Shown here: positions 1 to 9,040 of the stretch, piece by piece
How the letters are laid out: every line of letters starts with the position of its first letter
Position numbering within the stretch: position 1 is the first letter of the stretch
The notes under the pieces: generated by a model
What the model saw: only the letters and a program-made list of their open reading frames with translations
The model's database searches: none
What the model was told of the DNA's origin: nothing
Made by a program: the position numbers and the translations under genes
Source: Calditerrivibrio nitroreducens DSM 19672
Lineage (GTDB): Bacteria > Chrysiogenota > Deferribacteres > Deferribacterales > Calditerrivibrionaceae
DNA length: 64,000 nucleotides
NCBI RefSeq assembly: GCF_000183405.1
Contig: NC_014758.1
Location: 1,116,001-1,180,000 of the forward strand
Direction of reading: 5' to 3'

Positions 1-1415
1 GGATCTTTTTTATTTCCATTGAGCTTAAAAGAACCATTAATCTTTAATTCTGTATTATTATCAAACACTATTAAAACACCAGGTTCAACTACAACCTCAA
101 TCCCTTTTGATATGAATAGATTACCGCGAACAACATATGGGCTTGCATCTTTATAAAAAACAGTATTCTCGACTATGCTACCAGATATATCCGTAGGTCC
201 CTTTTTTACATAGTAAAACTTGATTTCAGATGGTTTGCTAAGATTTCCTGCCGTATCACGTGCAAAAACCCTGTAATAGTAAGTTTTACCAATTACGGCT
301 GTATCATCAAAATACTCGTTCACTTGAGTGATACCTAAATCAACAAAATCACCACTTTCACTTCTTTGGATGAAATAATCCTTAACATCATCCATCTTTT
401 CCCAACTTAGCCTTACTTTATCCTTGAGCCCTTCAGCAATAAGGGAAGAAACCTCCTTAGGGGGTATTGAGTCTAATTCAATAGGATGAAAAACTGGATA
501 TGTTGTCTCAAGCTTGGTTTTTGGACTGAACAAAACTACTTTCATCAGCTTATTTTTACCATTATCACCTTCATTAACGATATATTTACCAACGTAGTTG
601 CCTGGTTCAATTTCCGTAAGAGGGATATCTTTTGCAATATCTGGGATCTCAAATTTAGCCAGACATCCTGGCTCCCCCTTCACTGCCACAAGAATTTCTG
701 CACCAAGCCTGAATGGAGAGTCTTTTGCATTGGTAATTACGGAAAAAACAACAGGGGGTTTTCTCACAACAGAAACCTTTGGTTCCGGAATAGTTTTGGC
801 CATCTCTCTAAAAAGCTTATCCATAAGAGATATCTTTACAGTATCTCTCAAGACTAAAGCAGAGGATATTGCGGTGGAAATGGCCCCCCATGGTGAAAGA
901 GGAACACCACCACTTCTTTCTGCAACGGAATCTTCCTTCTCCCAAACAACCTCCCCTTTCTCCGATGAAACTAAACGTGCTTTGACTTTTATGGATAAAC
1001 TACCATAAACACCAGCATAAACTTTTTCAATTCCCAAAACTTCCACATAAAAAAGTCCATCCACCCCTAATTTATTAGCCAAAGTGATATTGTCTAAGTC
1101 GGACCATTTTTTACCAGTTTCTTTTTCAATAATGGCAATCTTTTCGTCTATCTCATCCAGCTTGATGTTTTCAAATTTTTTCGAACTAATGTGGTTATTA
1201 AAAGTAATTCTTAGCTCTTTTTTATCTTCATCCGTTCCTTCACCAGTAAAAGGTAGTACCGCTACCGTTTTGGGTACATTATCCTTCTTAAATAACCCAA
1301 CAGCTGTATCAGTGATAGATTTCAGAGTATCAAGAGGATTGGCAGCATAGGATAAATTTAACAATGATACTATGAATATTGCAGATAATATACCCAAAAG
1401 TAGCGTTTTCTTCAT
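1..1415 (-). CDS. Secreted CsgG/GNA1162-like + fibronectin III + beta-helix protein (3' end outside window)
   Basis: Reading the minus strand from ATG at 1415 gives 471 open codons with no stop before the window edge, so the C-terminus is missing. An AGGTGG ribosome site precedes the ATG. Residues 1-24 form a signal peptide ending near LSYA. Residues about 48-190 begin KTVAVLPFTGEG and resemble the CsgG/GNA1162 fold of envelope-associated proteins. Residues about 320-410 look like a fibronectin type III domain (VRLSW, YYYRVFARD). The remaining stretch (VVEPGVLIVF, LKINGSFKLNG) looks like the start of a right-handed beta-helix. It lies 18 bp downstream of the lipoprotein gene ending at 1434, which has a related domain, so the two are probably one operon. 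Function is unknown; a role in envelope or surface assembly is only an inference. Confidence 0.8.
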   Translation of the reverse strand, partial: MKKTLLLGILSAIFIVSLLNLSYAANPLDTLKSITDTAVGLFKKDNVPKTVAVLPFTGEGTDEDKKELRITFNNHISSKKFENIKLDEIDEKIAIIEKETGKKWSDLDNITLANKLGVDGLFYVEVLGIEKVYAGVYGSLSIKVKARLVSSEKGEVVWEKEDSVAERSGGVPLSPWGAISTAISSALVLRDTVKISLMDKLFREMAKTIPEPKVSVVRKPPVVFSVITNAKDSPFRLGAEILVAVKGEPGCLAKFEIPDIAKDIPLTEIEPGNYVGKYIVNEGDNGKNKLMKVVLFSPKTKLETTYPVFHPIELDSIPPKEVSSLIAEGLKDKVRLSWEKMDDVKDYFIQRSESGDFVDLGITQVNEYFDDTAVIGKTYYYRVFARDTAGNLSKPSEIKFYYVKKGPTDISGSIVENTVFYKDASPYVVRGNLFISKGIEVVVEPGVLIVFDNNTELKINGSFKLNGNKKD

Positions 1416-1433
1416 ATATCCACCTATTATTTT

Positions 1434-3446
1434 TTAATTAAGTATAGCATCCACATATTTCATTATCCTTTGCTCCAGATCATCAGATGGTAGTTTCTTT
1501 CTTTTCATTATCATTATGGCATCAACATACTTTTCAATTGAATCCACGATGTTATTATCTTTTTCGAGATCTTTTGCCTGTTTCAAATATTTACCTTCAG
1601 AATCTTTAAAGATCTCTTTTGTTTCATCTCTGATTTTTGCTATAGCTTCATTTTGTGCTTTTTTCAAAAGTTCGGCATCGGTTGGTAGTTGAGCCACCTT
1701 AAAAGGTATTTTAAAATCACCTATCTCAACCCCCTCACTTGATTCATCTATAGCTTCTTTTTTTATGTCTGCTAAACTTGTATGAATCAATTTACCGTTT
1801 ACGTCGACTATTCGGTAGCTTACACTCAAAACGGCCACCTTTTTGAAATATTTGACATTATATTTTACATCTTCAAATACTGGCTTTTCGATATACTTCG
1901 ATGGTGCAGCAGGTATTTCCTGAGATTTCCCCTCTTTTTCCAATTTAGCGGCTAATTTTTCCCAATCCTCATAAGCTGGGTTTAGCACCATATCAACTCT
2001 TGTTTTTACCCTCACAGATCTTTTACCTTCCTGAACTGATGACTCCACTTTATAATCCAAAACATCACCCAGTAGGAAATAATCAGCACTTGCTATCTTT
2101 AAACCTGAAGGTTTATTTGCAGATTGGGATGCAAGATTCAACTCAAACTCTTTTAAAAGTACATCTGTCGATTCCCTTTCGATTATTTTTAAATCATCTT
2201 TTAGCTCGTTATACAAACTCAACATGATATTGGATGTAAAAAGACCACCAGCTTCTGGTGCACTTTTTGGGCTTTTAAAAGGTATTATAGCAAGACTCTT
2301 TATCGCCCTTGCTAATATCTTTTCTTCGAGCTTTTTCATATTTTCTTTTAAGTCTGGATAAGCCGGATTAAGATTAAACAATAATTTGTAATATAAATAA
2401 GTCAACCCTAATTTCTCTCCATCTTCAGCTTTTTTAGCTTTAAGGTAAAGATTGTCATAGTATCTGTTTAAATCCTTTTTAGGTATCTTGACTAAGCCTC
2501 TTTTTTCAACAGGTATCTTAAGCATTAAGTCGAATCCCTTTTTGAAATTGTCATACGCCTGCCATACAAAATCCTGCTGCGCATAATCTATCCCAAGCTG
2601 AAAATAAAGCTCCGAAAACTCAGCAATGGCTTTATTATAAAGCTCTTTAACTCTGTTTTCATCATCAGGATATTCCATAGCCATATTGTAATATTTTACT
2701 GCTAGATCTAGCTTTTTCTGTTTTTTGGCTTCTTCTGCCCTTTTGAGGTAATAATCAGCTGTATCTTTCTGCAAAGCTTCATCTTTTAGACTTGAGATGT
2801 TTTGGTAGTCTTTGTCTATTTCATACACCTGGTCAATGAGGGGGCGTGCTTTTCTCCATTCATCCAGTTCAACTAATTTTAAAATTTCTGGATACATAGC
2901 ACCAATTGCTGCATTCTTATATTCATTTATCTTAATCTCAAAGATTGACTGATCAAGATAAGAATTCTCTTTTAATAAACTTATCGCTTTGCTGTACTCT
3001 TTGTTTTTCAAAAACTGCTCAGCCTGAGCGAATACAGACTCTTTTTTATTAATCGATAATTTTTTCTCATTTGCTATCTGTGCAGCAAGTTTATTAACCT
3101 CTTCTGTATCTATATTGTATTCATAAAGTTTCTTTATATCTTCTTCAAATTTCATCACAATTGGAATAGGTATTAAAGGCATTTTTGATTTAATAGAAGT
3201 TATATCGCTATTAATTTTTTTAAATTTACTATCAAATAGCAGTCTGCTTATTTTGTTGTACTCCTGACAATATTCTTTGTTTTCTGGAACTTTCTGACAG
3301 AGATCTTTGTAGATCGAATAAGCTTCCTCTAACCTGTTCTGACTTACTAAGTTCTTGGCATTCTCAAAACTCTCCTTAAAAGGGTCTGGAGCACATGAAA
3401 AAAGAAATAATAATACGGCTAAAACTAATAATGCTCTAAAAATCAT
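1434..3446 (-). CDS. Lipoprotein with TPR-like repeats and a C-terminal CsgG-like domain
   Basis: The start at ATG 3446 is preferred over one 13 codons upstream because GGAGGT lies just before it and it gives a clean lipoprotein signal: a hydrophobic stretch followed by LFSC with Cys18 as the lipidated residue. The product is 670 residues. Residues about 25-370 are helical with TPR-like pairs (for example ADYYLKRAEEAKKQKKLDLA). Residues about 383-470 carry the CsgG-like pattern: IKSLAIIPFKS, then LKIIERESTDVLLKEFEL, then ADYFLLGDV. It is probably anchored to the outer membrane facing the periplasm. The downstream gene also has a CsgG-like domain. No specific function can be assigned. Confidence 0.8.
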   Translation of the reverse strand: MIFRALLVLAVLLFLFSCAPDPFKESFENAKNLVSQNRLEEAYSIYKDLCQKVPENKEYCQEYNKISRLLFDSKFKKINSDITSIKSKMPLIPIPIVMKFEEDIKKLYEYNIDTEEVNKLAAQIANEKKLSINKKESVFAQAEQFLKNKEYSKAISLLKENSYLDQSIFEIKINEYKNAAIGAMYPEILKLVELDEWRKARPLIDQVYEIDKDYQNISSLKDEALQKDTADYYLKRAEEAKKQKKLDLAVKYYNMAMEYPDDENRVKELYNKAIAEFSELYFQLGIDYAQQDFVWQAYDNFKKGFDLMLKIPVEKRGLVKIPKKDLNRYYDNLYLKAKKAEDGEKLGLTYLYYKLLFNLNPAYPDLKENMKKLEEKILARAIKSLAIIPFKSPKSAPEAGGLFTSNIMLSLYNELKDDLKIIERESTDVLLKEFELNLASQSANKPSGLKIASADYFLLGDVLDYKVESSVQEGKRSVRVKTRVDMVLNPAYEDWEKLAAKLEKEGKSQEIPAAPSKYIEKPVFEDVKYNVKYFKKVAVLSVSYRIVDVNGKLIHTSLADIKKEAIDESSEGVEIGDFKIPFKVAQLPTDAELLKKAQNEAIAKIRDETKEIFKDSEGKYLKQAKDLEKDNNIVDSIEKYVDAIMIMKRKKLPSDDLEQRIMKYVDAILN

Positions 3447-3536
3447 ACTACACCTCCACTTAAAAATTATACAGTATTTTTTCAAAAAAACAACTTTTTT
3501 TCTACCCTTTTTAAAAAAGCATTCTAATTTTGCATA

Positions 3537-3565
3537 TTGACAAGCAAATTATTTTTTTGTAATCT
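3537..3565 (+). promoter_or_regulatory. Sigma70-type promoter of tRNA-Leu
   Basis: A perfect -35 box TTGACA (3537-3542) and a TAATCT -10 box (3560-3565) are separated by 17 bp. The expected start of transcription is about 5-6 bases before the mature tRNA, which fits a stable RNA promoter. Confidence 0.8.
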
Positions 3566-3576
3566 TCACAAGTGTT

Positions 3577-3661
3577 GCCGGAGTGGTGGAATTGGTAGAC
3601 GCGCCGGACTCAAAATCCGGTGGGCTAATCACCCGTGGGGGTTCGAGTCCCCCCTCCGGCA
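3577..3661 (+). tRNA. tRNA-Leu (anticodon CAA)
   Basis: An 85-nt class II tRNA. The acceptor stem GCCGGAG (3577-3583) pairs with CTCCGGC (3654-3660), followed by discriminator A at 3661. The anticodon stem CCGGA/TCCGG encloses loop CTCAAAA, giving anticodon CAA at 3611-3613, which reads UUG. There is a long variable arm and a GGTTCGAGTCC T-arm. CCA is not encoded. The variable arm and A73 are as expected for leucine, and the anticodon excludes selenocysteine tRNA. It stands alone, facing the opposite way from the protein genes on both sides. Confidence 0.97.
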
Positions 3662-3686
3662 CTTTTTAGTTATTCATTTAAAAACC

Positions 3687-4091
3687 TTATAGCTCTTTCA
3701 GCTCTATTAATTCGTCTTTCTTTATAAATTCTAAAATCTCTCTTACAGATTTGAATGCAGAGTCCCTATCTTTGGCCTCAACTGCTAAAAATAAAATAGG
3801 ATCATTTTTATTCAGTGTACCTAACGAATGATAAATATGCAGTTTATTTAAGTTGTAGGTATTAAAAATATCATCAGCCTTGTTTTGTAGAATTTTTTGA
3901 GCATTATCATCTTTTAATGTCAATTCAATTTTAGAGTAGTTTTCAAAATATTTTCCTGGAAACTTGGCTTTGCCGTGATGTATCAGAATTGTTCCGGTGG
4001 AATCATCTAATTCATTGTAAAATTCTTCGTAAACCTTATCAATTGATATTCTACCATTTACTATCTTTACTTTGACTTTTTCAAATCCCAT
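3687..4091 (-). CDS. moaE: MoaE-like molybdopterin synthase large-subunit family protein
   Basis: 134 residues, starting at ATG with GGAG six bases upstream. The segment [19 protein letters not shown] followed by [39 protein letters not shown] and LEFIKKD follows the order of MoaE: the fold core, the HRxG-like strand, the VAVxxxHR-like strand, and the lysine-rich catalytic end. MoaE transfers sulfur from MoaD thiocarboxylate to precursor Z to make molybdopterin. Several usual MoaE positions are altered (HSLG in place of HRxG), so it may be a divergent member. No moaD or moaA lies nearby. It sits 14 bp downstream of the aconitase gene and may be cotranscribed with it. Confidence 0.65.
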   Translation of the reverse strand: MGFEKVKVKIVNGRISIDKVYEEFYNELDDSTGTILIHHGKAKFPGKYFENYSKIELTLKDDNAQKILQNKADDIFNTYNLNKLHIYHSLGTLNKNDPILFLAVEAKDRDSAFKSVREILEFIKKDELIELKEL

Positions 4092-4105
4092 TTTTTACTC
4101 CAACA

Positions 4106-6739
4106 TCACAAAAATCTTCTAAGTACATAAGGCAGTATACCTCCGTTGGCATAATATTCCACCTCCACTTCCGTATCAAGTCTTAAAGTCACAAAAAATT
4201 CTCTCTTTTCCCCATCTGGCTTTGATAATTCAATTCTGATATCTTTCCTGGGGGATAGATTTTCTAAACCAAAGATACTTACAACCTCATCACCTTTAAT
4301 TTCATACTTTGCCCAACTTTCTCCTTCTTTGAATTGTAATGGCAAAATACCCATACCTACAAGATTACTTTTGTGTATTCTTTCAAATGATTCAGCAATA
4401 ACTGCTTTTATACCCAGAAGTGAGGTCCCTTTTGCGGCCCAATCCCTTGATGAACCGGTACCGTATTCCTTACCAGCAAATACGACTAAAGGGGTATTTT
4501 CCATCTGATATTTCATTGCAGCATCGAAAATGAACATCTCTTCATTTTCCGGGTATTTTACTGTAAAAGAACCTTCTCTATTCACCATCTTATTTTTAAT
4601 CCTTATATTACCAAAAGTACCCCTAATCATAACCTCATGATTACCTCTTCTGGATCCGTAAGAATTAAAATCATCCTCCTTAACTCCTTTTGAAATAAGA
4701 TATTTACCTGCTGGATAATCTGGATCGATCTCTCCAGCGGGTGATATATGATCTGTCGTTATAGAATCGCCAAGTAACAGGAGAATTCTTGCATTAGTAA
4801 TATCAAAAATCTTCCCAGGTTCTTTCATAAAATTATCAAAATAAGGCGGTTTTTTTATATATGTTGATTTCTCATGCCAGTGGTAGGTTTTATCAACTTT
4901 TACATTCATCTTTTGCCAGAAAAGGTCTCCATCAAAAATTTTTCCATAATCTCTTTTGAAATCAGATTTCGTAAATGTATCACTGATAATTTCATGGATC
5001 TCTTCTGAAGAAGGCCACAGGTCTTTAAGCATGACCTTTTCACCATATGGGGTGTAACCCAACGGTTCATTTTTAAAATCTATATCTATCTTGCCAGCAA
5101 GAGCATAAGCTACGACTAACATAGGACTGGCTAAAAAATTAGATCTGACAAGCTGATGAATTCTAGCCTCAAAGTTTCTATTACCTGAGAGCACAGCAGC
5201 CACATTTAAATTATTTTTTATGATAGCCTCTTCTATTTGAGGTAAAACTGGGCCACTATTGCCAATACAAGTAGTGCATCCATAAGCCGTTATATGAAAT
5301 CCCAACGCTTCCAGATAAGGCATTAATCCGGATTTTTTCAAATAAGACTCCACCACTTTTGATCCTGGTGCAAAGGATGTTTTTACGTAAGGCTTTACTC
5401 TTAAACCTTTTTTAACTGCATTTCTGGCCATTAACCCAGCACCAATAATAACAAAAGGATTTGAGGTATTTGTGCACGAAGTAATGGCTGCAATTACCAC
5501 ACTACCATCTTTAATTCTTACAGGATTTTGATCAATCTCTATATCTACAAAATTATCAGTTTTTAAATTCTGTAAATTACTTTTTACCTGACTTAATGAT
5601 ATTCTATCCTGTGGTCTCGATGGACCAGCTATTGAAGGCTCTATTGAATTTAGATCTATTTCTAAAACGTCTGTATACTCTACTTTTTCCTGGCCCGTGT
5701 AGAAAATACCAGCCTTCTTAGCATATATTTCCAAAATATCTGCATATCTATCCCTATTCGTCATTCTCAGATATTCGATGGTCTTTCTGTCAATCGGAAA
5801 TATACCTAAAGTCGCACCAAATTCAGGTGTCATATTAGATATAGTAGCCCTATCAGGTATTGATAAAGTCTTTACCCCTGGTCCAAAATATTCAACAAAT
5901 TTATCCACAACGCCATATCTTCTTAATTTTTCTGTTATAGTTAAAATCAAATCTGTAGCGGTGACCCCCTCATTCAATTCCCCAATCAGCTTCACCCCAA
6001 TAACTTCTGGTATTGGCATATAATATGGTTGTCCCAGCATAACTGCTTCAGCTTCAATACCACCAACACCCCAACCCATTACACCTATTCCATTAACCAT
6101 TGGTGTATGGGAATCTGTACCTATACAGGTGTCAAGATACAAAAGTTTTTTATCTTTTCTATCATCTATACAGACAACCTTAGCAAGATATTCGAGATTT
6201 ACCTGATGGCAAATTCCAGAATTGGGGGGCACCACTCTGAAATTATGAAATGATTTTTGAGCCCATTTGAGAAGTTTATACCTCTCTTCATTTCTTTTGT
6301 ATTCTAGTGCAACATTTTTTAATATGCTATCCTCCGTTCCATAATAATCCACCTGAACAGAATGGTCAACAATAAGGTCAACAGGAACTAAAGGATTAAT
6401 CTTTTCAGGATTTTTACCAAGTTCCAGCATTGCGTCCCTCATTGCTGCAAGGTCAACAACTGCGGGCACACCTGTAAAATCCTGCATCAGAACTCTAACA
6501 GGTTTGTATGGAATTTCTATTGGAATAGGCTGTTTTCTACTCCAGCCAGCGATATTTTTCAAATCCTTTTCATTTACCTGACCATCCCCAAGGTTCCTTA
6601 GAATATTTTCCACCAATATCTTAATGGAATAAGGTAGTTTTTTTATATCAAATCCATCCTTGGAAAGCTTATTTATATCATAAAAAAAATACTCCCTCTC
6701 CTCAAATTCAAAACTACTCAGGTATTTCTCTTTATCCAT
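4106..6739 (-). CDS. acnA: Aconitate hydratase (AcnA/IRP1-type)
   Basis: Converts citrate to isocitrate in the TCA cycle using a 4Fe-4S cluster. About 877 residues, a normal AcnA length. The ATG at 6739 follows GGGGG at good spacing; an ATG four codons upstream (6751) lacks a ribosome site. Visible signatures are GTDSHTPMVNGIGVMGWG, the cluster cysteine in TSCTNTSNP (about residue 422), the cysteine pair in GCTTCIGNSG (about 488 and 491), GDSITTDHISPAG, and the swivel domain YGSRRGNHEVM and GKEYGTGSSRDWAAKG. The domain order places it in the AcnA rather than the AcnB group. A good promoter lies just upstream. Confidence 0.97.
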   Translation of the reverse strand: MDKEKYLSSFEFEEREYFFYDINKLSKDGFDIKKLPYSIKILVENILRNLGDGQVNEKDLKNIAGWSRKQPIPIEIPYKPVRVLMQDFTGVPAVVDLAAMRDAMLELGKNPEKINPLVPVDLIVDHSVQVDYYGTEDSILKNVALEYKRNEERYKLLKWAQKSFHNFRVVPPNSGICHQVNLEYLAKVVCIDDRKDKKLLYLDTCIGTDSHTPMVNGIGVMGWGVGGIEAEAVMLGQPYYMPIPEVIGVKLIGELNEGVTATDLILTITEKLRRYGVVDKFVEYFGPGVKTLSIPDRATISNMTPEFGATLGIFPIDRKTIEYLRMTNRDRYADILEIYAKKAGIFYTGQEKVEYTDVLEIDLNSIEPSIAGPSRPQDRISLSQVKSNLQNLKTDNFVDIEIDQNPVRIKDGSVVIAAITSCTNTSNPFVIIGAGLMARNAVKKGLRVKPYVKTSFAPGSKVVESYLKKSGLMPYLEALGFHITAYGCTTCIGNSGPVLPQIEEAIIKNNLNVAAVLSGNRNFEARIHQLVRSNFLASPMLVVAYALAGKIDIDFKNEPLGYTPYGEKVMLKDLWPSSEEIHEIISDTFTKSDFKRDYGKIFDGDLFWQKMNVKVDKTYHWHEKSTYIKKPPYFDNFMKEPGKIFDITNARILLLLGDSITTDHISPAGEIDPDYPAGKYLISKGVKEDDFNSYGSRRGNHEVMIRGTFGNIRIKNKMVNREGSFTVKYPENEEMFIFDAAMKYQMENTPLVVFAGKEYGTGSSRDWAAKGTSLLGIKAVIAESFERIHKSNLVGMGILPLQFKEGESWAKYEIKGDEVVSIFGLENLSPRKDIRIELSKPDGEKREFFVTLRLDTEVEVEYYANGGILPYVLRRFL

Positions 6740-6776
6740 AAAAACCCCCATTGAACTTTTTTAACCGTATGTATTC

Positions 6777-6805
6777 ATTTTAATATGACAAAATAATTTT
6801 GTAAA
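6777..6805 (-). promoter_or_regulatory. Predicted acnA promoter
   Basis: On the minus strand TTTACA (6805-6800) and TAAAAT (6782-6777) are 17 bp apart. This would start transcription about 30 bases before the acnA start codon. Confidence 0.6.
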
Positions 6806-6871
6806 CTAATATTTGCTTTTTTTTATAATATCATTTATAGTGAAGATGATTATTTTATAGAGGTGAATGAT

Positions 6872-7219
6872 ATGTTTGTAGGTCATATTTCTGATGTAGA
6901 ACAAGTTTTTTATAATGATAACAATATTAAAAATGTTGTAAAACAAGTTGCAATTGGTAAAAATGAAGGTTGGAAAGACTATGTTCTCAGAGTTTTTACT
7001 GTTAACAATGGAGGATATACCCCCAGACATACCCACGATTGGCCTCATATAAACTATATTTTAGCAGGAGAAGGCACCCTTTATCTCAACGGTGAATTAC
7101 ACAACGTTAAAGCTGGGTCTATAGCTTATATACCAAATAACGTAGAGCATCAATTTATGGCAGATAGGAATTCAGATATACAATTTATCTGCATAGTTCC
7201 AGAAAAAGGTGAATATTAA
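6872..7219 (+). CDS. Small cupin-domain protein
   Basis: A single cupin of 115 residues. ATG at 6872 is preferred over GTG at 6863 because GAGG lies 8 bases before the ATG and overlaps the GTG. The cupin motifs are PRHTHDWPHINYILAGEGTL (HxH metal ligands) and IPNNVEHQF (second His). A TATAAT box at 6824-6829 probably serves this gene. It has no enzyme-specific signature; a metal-binding or sensing role in the cytoplasm is all that can be said. It precedes the DsbC/G-like gene by 18 bp and is probably cotranscribed with it. Confidence 0.8.
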   Translation: MFVGHISDVEQVFYNDNNIKNVVKQVAIGKNEGWKDYVLRVFTVNNGGYTPRHTHDWPHINYILAGEGTLYLNGELHNVKAGSIAYIPNNVEHQFMADRNSDIQFICIVPEKGEY

Positions 7220-7237
7220 TAATTAAGGAGATACAAA

Positions 7238-8065
7238 ATGAGGTATATTAAAATTATTTTGTTTTGTTTAATATCTATCAATGTGTTTGCTTCAAACATT
7301 AAAACAATACTTGAAAAAAATCTTATCCAAAATTTCGAAAAAAGGGGTATTAAAGACGTCAATATTGAGGTAACAATAATTAAAGAGGTGGAGGATCTAA
7401 AAGGGTATTATCTTGTAAAAGCTACAATAACAGACAAAAGAAATAATAAAAAAGTAGATCAATTTCTGCTTACGAATGGCAATATTTTAATTCCAGATCT
7501 GATAGACATATCTAAAGGTTATAGCATATTGAAAGATATGATTTTTTCTTACGATATAACAAATATCGATACATCCAAACTTACTTTATTCTATGGAAAT
7601 AAAAATGCTAAAAATATAATTGTTAAAATTTCAGACTTTGAATGTCCTTACTGCAGAAAAGCCAACGAATATTTGGAATCAAAGCTCAATTCAGTTGATA
7701 AAAAAAATATTGCCATCTATATGCTTAACTACCCTCTTTCTATACATAAAAAAGCTATGCTCTATGCAAAGATCTTCGAGGCAGGGATGGCACTTGGCAA
7801 AAATTTTATGGATCAGTTATACTCTGGAAAATATGATAATATGGATGACAATAAGATCATAGAAACATTCGCAAATTTATCTGGTAAAAAAATGGAGTTT
7901 GAAAAGCTTGTAAATTCAAAAGAGATTTCCGATAGAATAAATGCTCAAATGAGGTATGCAGAGCAATTAGGGGTAAACTCCACACCAATTATATTTTTAA
8001 ATGGTAGAAAAGTAGAAGGTTACAATACTCAATTAATAGATAAAGGTTTTACCCTATTAAAATAA
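7238..8065 (+). CDS. Periplasmic thioredoxin-fold thiol:disulfide protein (DsbC/DsbG-like)
   Basis: 275 residues. An N-terminal signal peptide ends near VFAS (about residue 19), so the product is periplasmic. A non-catalytic N-terminal region (20-110) may correspond to the dimerisation part of DsbC/DsbG. The thioredoxin domain has DFECPYCRKA, with active-site Cys136 and Cys139, a helical insertion, and the cis-proline loop VNSTPIIFLNG. CPYC is a Dsb-type active site. AAGGAG lies 8 bases upstream. It likely handles disulfides or cytochrome c apoprotein thiols in the periplasm, but the exact redox partner is unknown. Confidence 0.85.
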   Translation: MRYIKIILFCLISINVFASNIKTILEKNLIQNFEKRGIKDVNIEVTIIKEVEDLKGYYLVKATITDKRNNKKVDQFLLTNGNILIPDLIDISKGYSILKDMIFSYDITNIDTSKLTLFYGNKNAKNIIVKISDFECPYCRKANEYLESKLNSVDKKNIAIYMLNYPLSIHKKAMLYAKIFEAGMALGKNFMDQLYSGKYDNMDDNKIIETFANLSGKKMEFEKLVNSKEISDRINAQMRYAEQLGVNSTPIIFLNGRKVEGYNTQLIDKGFTLLK

Positions 8066-8080
8066 TGTTAGAGGTGTATT

Positions 8081-9037
8081 ATGGCAATACAACCCCTTGA
8101 GTTTGAAGTACCTATTTACGAATTGGAAAAAAAACTTGAAGAGCTTAAATCTATTTCTGAAGTAGTAGACAAAGATATAGAAGATAAAATAGCAAAATTA
8201 GAAGAAAGAATCCAGAAGGTGAAAGCTAACGTATACAGAAATCTTACACCTGCCCAGAAGGTATTGGTGGCAAGGCATCCAAATAGGCCTTATACATTGG
8301 ACTACATAGCAGCACTCTTTGAAGACTTTGTGGAGTTACATGGTGATAGATTATACATGGATGATTCTGCCATAGTGGGCGGTATTGCAAAATTTGATGG
8401 AGAACCATGTGTGGTAATAGGTCATCAAAAAGGTAGGAATACCAAAGAAAACATTATGAGAAATTTTGGGATGCCTAACCCTGAAGGTTATCGAAAAGCC
8501 CAAAGATTATTTAAAATGGCTGATAAGTTTAACAGACCTATTTTTACATTTGTGGATACACCCGGGGCATATCCAGGAATAGGAGCCGAAGAGAGAGGAC
8601 AGGCTGAAGCTATAGCCAGAAATTTGTTTGAAATGGCTGGACTTAAGGTACCTATCATTACAGTTATCACAGGAGAAGGTGGCAGTGGTGGAGCACTCGC
8701 AATCGCAATGGGGAACAGAGTATTGATGCTTGAACACTCAATCTATGCGGTTATAAGTCCAGAAGGTTGTGCATCTATTTTATGGAAAGATGCTTCTTAT
8801 TCCAAAAGGGCTGCAGAAGCCTTAAAATTGACGGCACAAGACCTCAAATCTTTAAATGTTATCGATGAAATAATAAAAGAACCTGTTGGTGGTGCCCACA
8901 GAGATCATGAAGGAACATTTAATAACGTAAAAAAAGCTTTGAAAAAACATTTCAAAGAATTAAAGCAATACTCCCCAGATGAACTATTTGAAACAAGATA
9001 TCAAAAATTTAGAAACATAGGTGTATTTGCGGAGTAG
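8081..9037 (+). CDS. accA: Acetyl-CoA carboxylase carboxyltransferase subunit alpha
   Basis: 318 residues, the usual AccA length. It forms with AccD the carboxyltransferase that moves CO2 from carboxybiotin to acetyl-CoA, the first step of fatty acid synthesis. The N-terminal helical segment (FEVPIYELEKKLEELKSI) is typical of AccA. The crotonase-fold part includes RPYTLDYI, FVELHGDRL, VDTPGAYPGIGAEERGQAEA and GEGGSGGALAIAMG. It starts 15 bp after the Dsb-like gene, and its last codons contain the ribosome site for mutL. The accD subunit is not in this window. Confidence 0.97.
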   Translation: MAIQPLEFEVPIYELEKKLEELKSISEVVDKDIEDKIAKLEERIQKVKANVYRNLTPAQKVLVARHPNRPYTLDYIAALFEDFVELHGDRLYMDDSAIVGGIAKFDGEPCVVIGHQKGRNTKENIMRNFGMPNPEGYRKAQRLFKMADKFNRPIFTFVDTPGAYPGIGAEERGQAEAIARNLFEMAGLKVPIITVITGEGGSGGALAIAMGNRVLMLEHSIYAVISPEGCASILWKDASYSKRAAEALKLTAQDLKSLNVIDEIIKEPVGGAHRDHEGTFNNVKKALKKHFKELKQYSPDELFETRYQKFRNIGVFAE

Positions 9038-9040
9038 GAA

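Noticed and set aside
486-1350. Open frames on the plus strand at 486-857, 598-1008 and 1084-1350
   Set aside because: They lie opposite a single continuous minus-strand gene with a signal peptide, ribosome site and domain signatures. They have no recognisable content.
3577-3661. Long-variable-arm tRNA considered as selC (tRNA-Sec)
   Set aside because: The anticodon is CAA, not TCA, and the acceptor stem has the normal 7 bp. It is tRNA-Leu.
6806-7048. Minus-strand open frame opposite the cupin gene
   Set aside because: The cupin gene has metal-binding motifs and a ribosome site. The reverse frame has neither.
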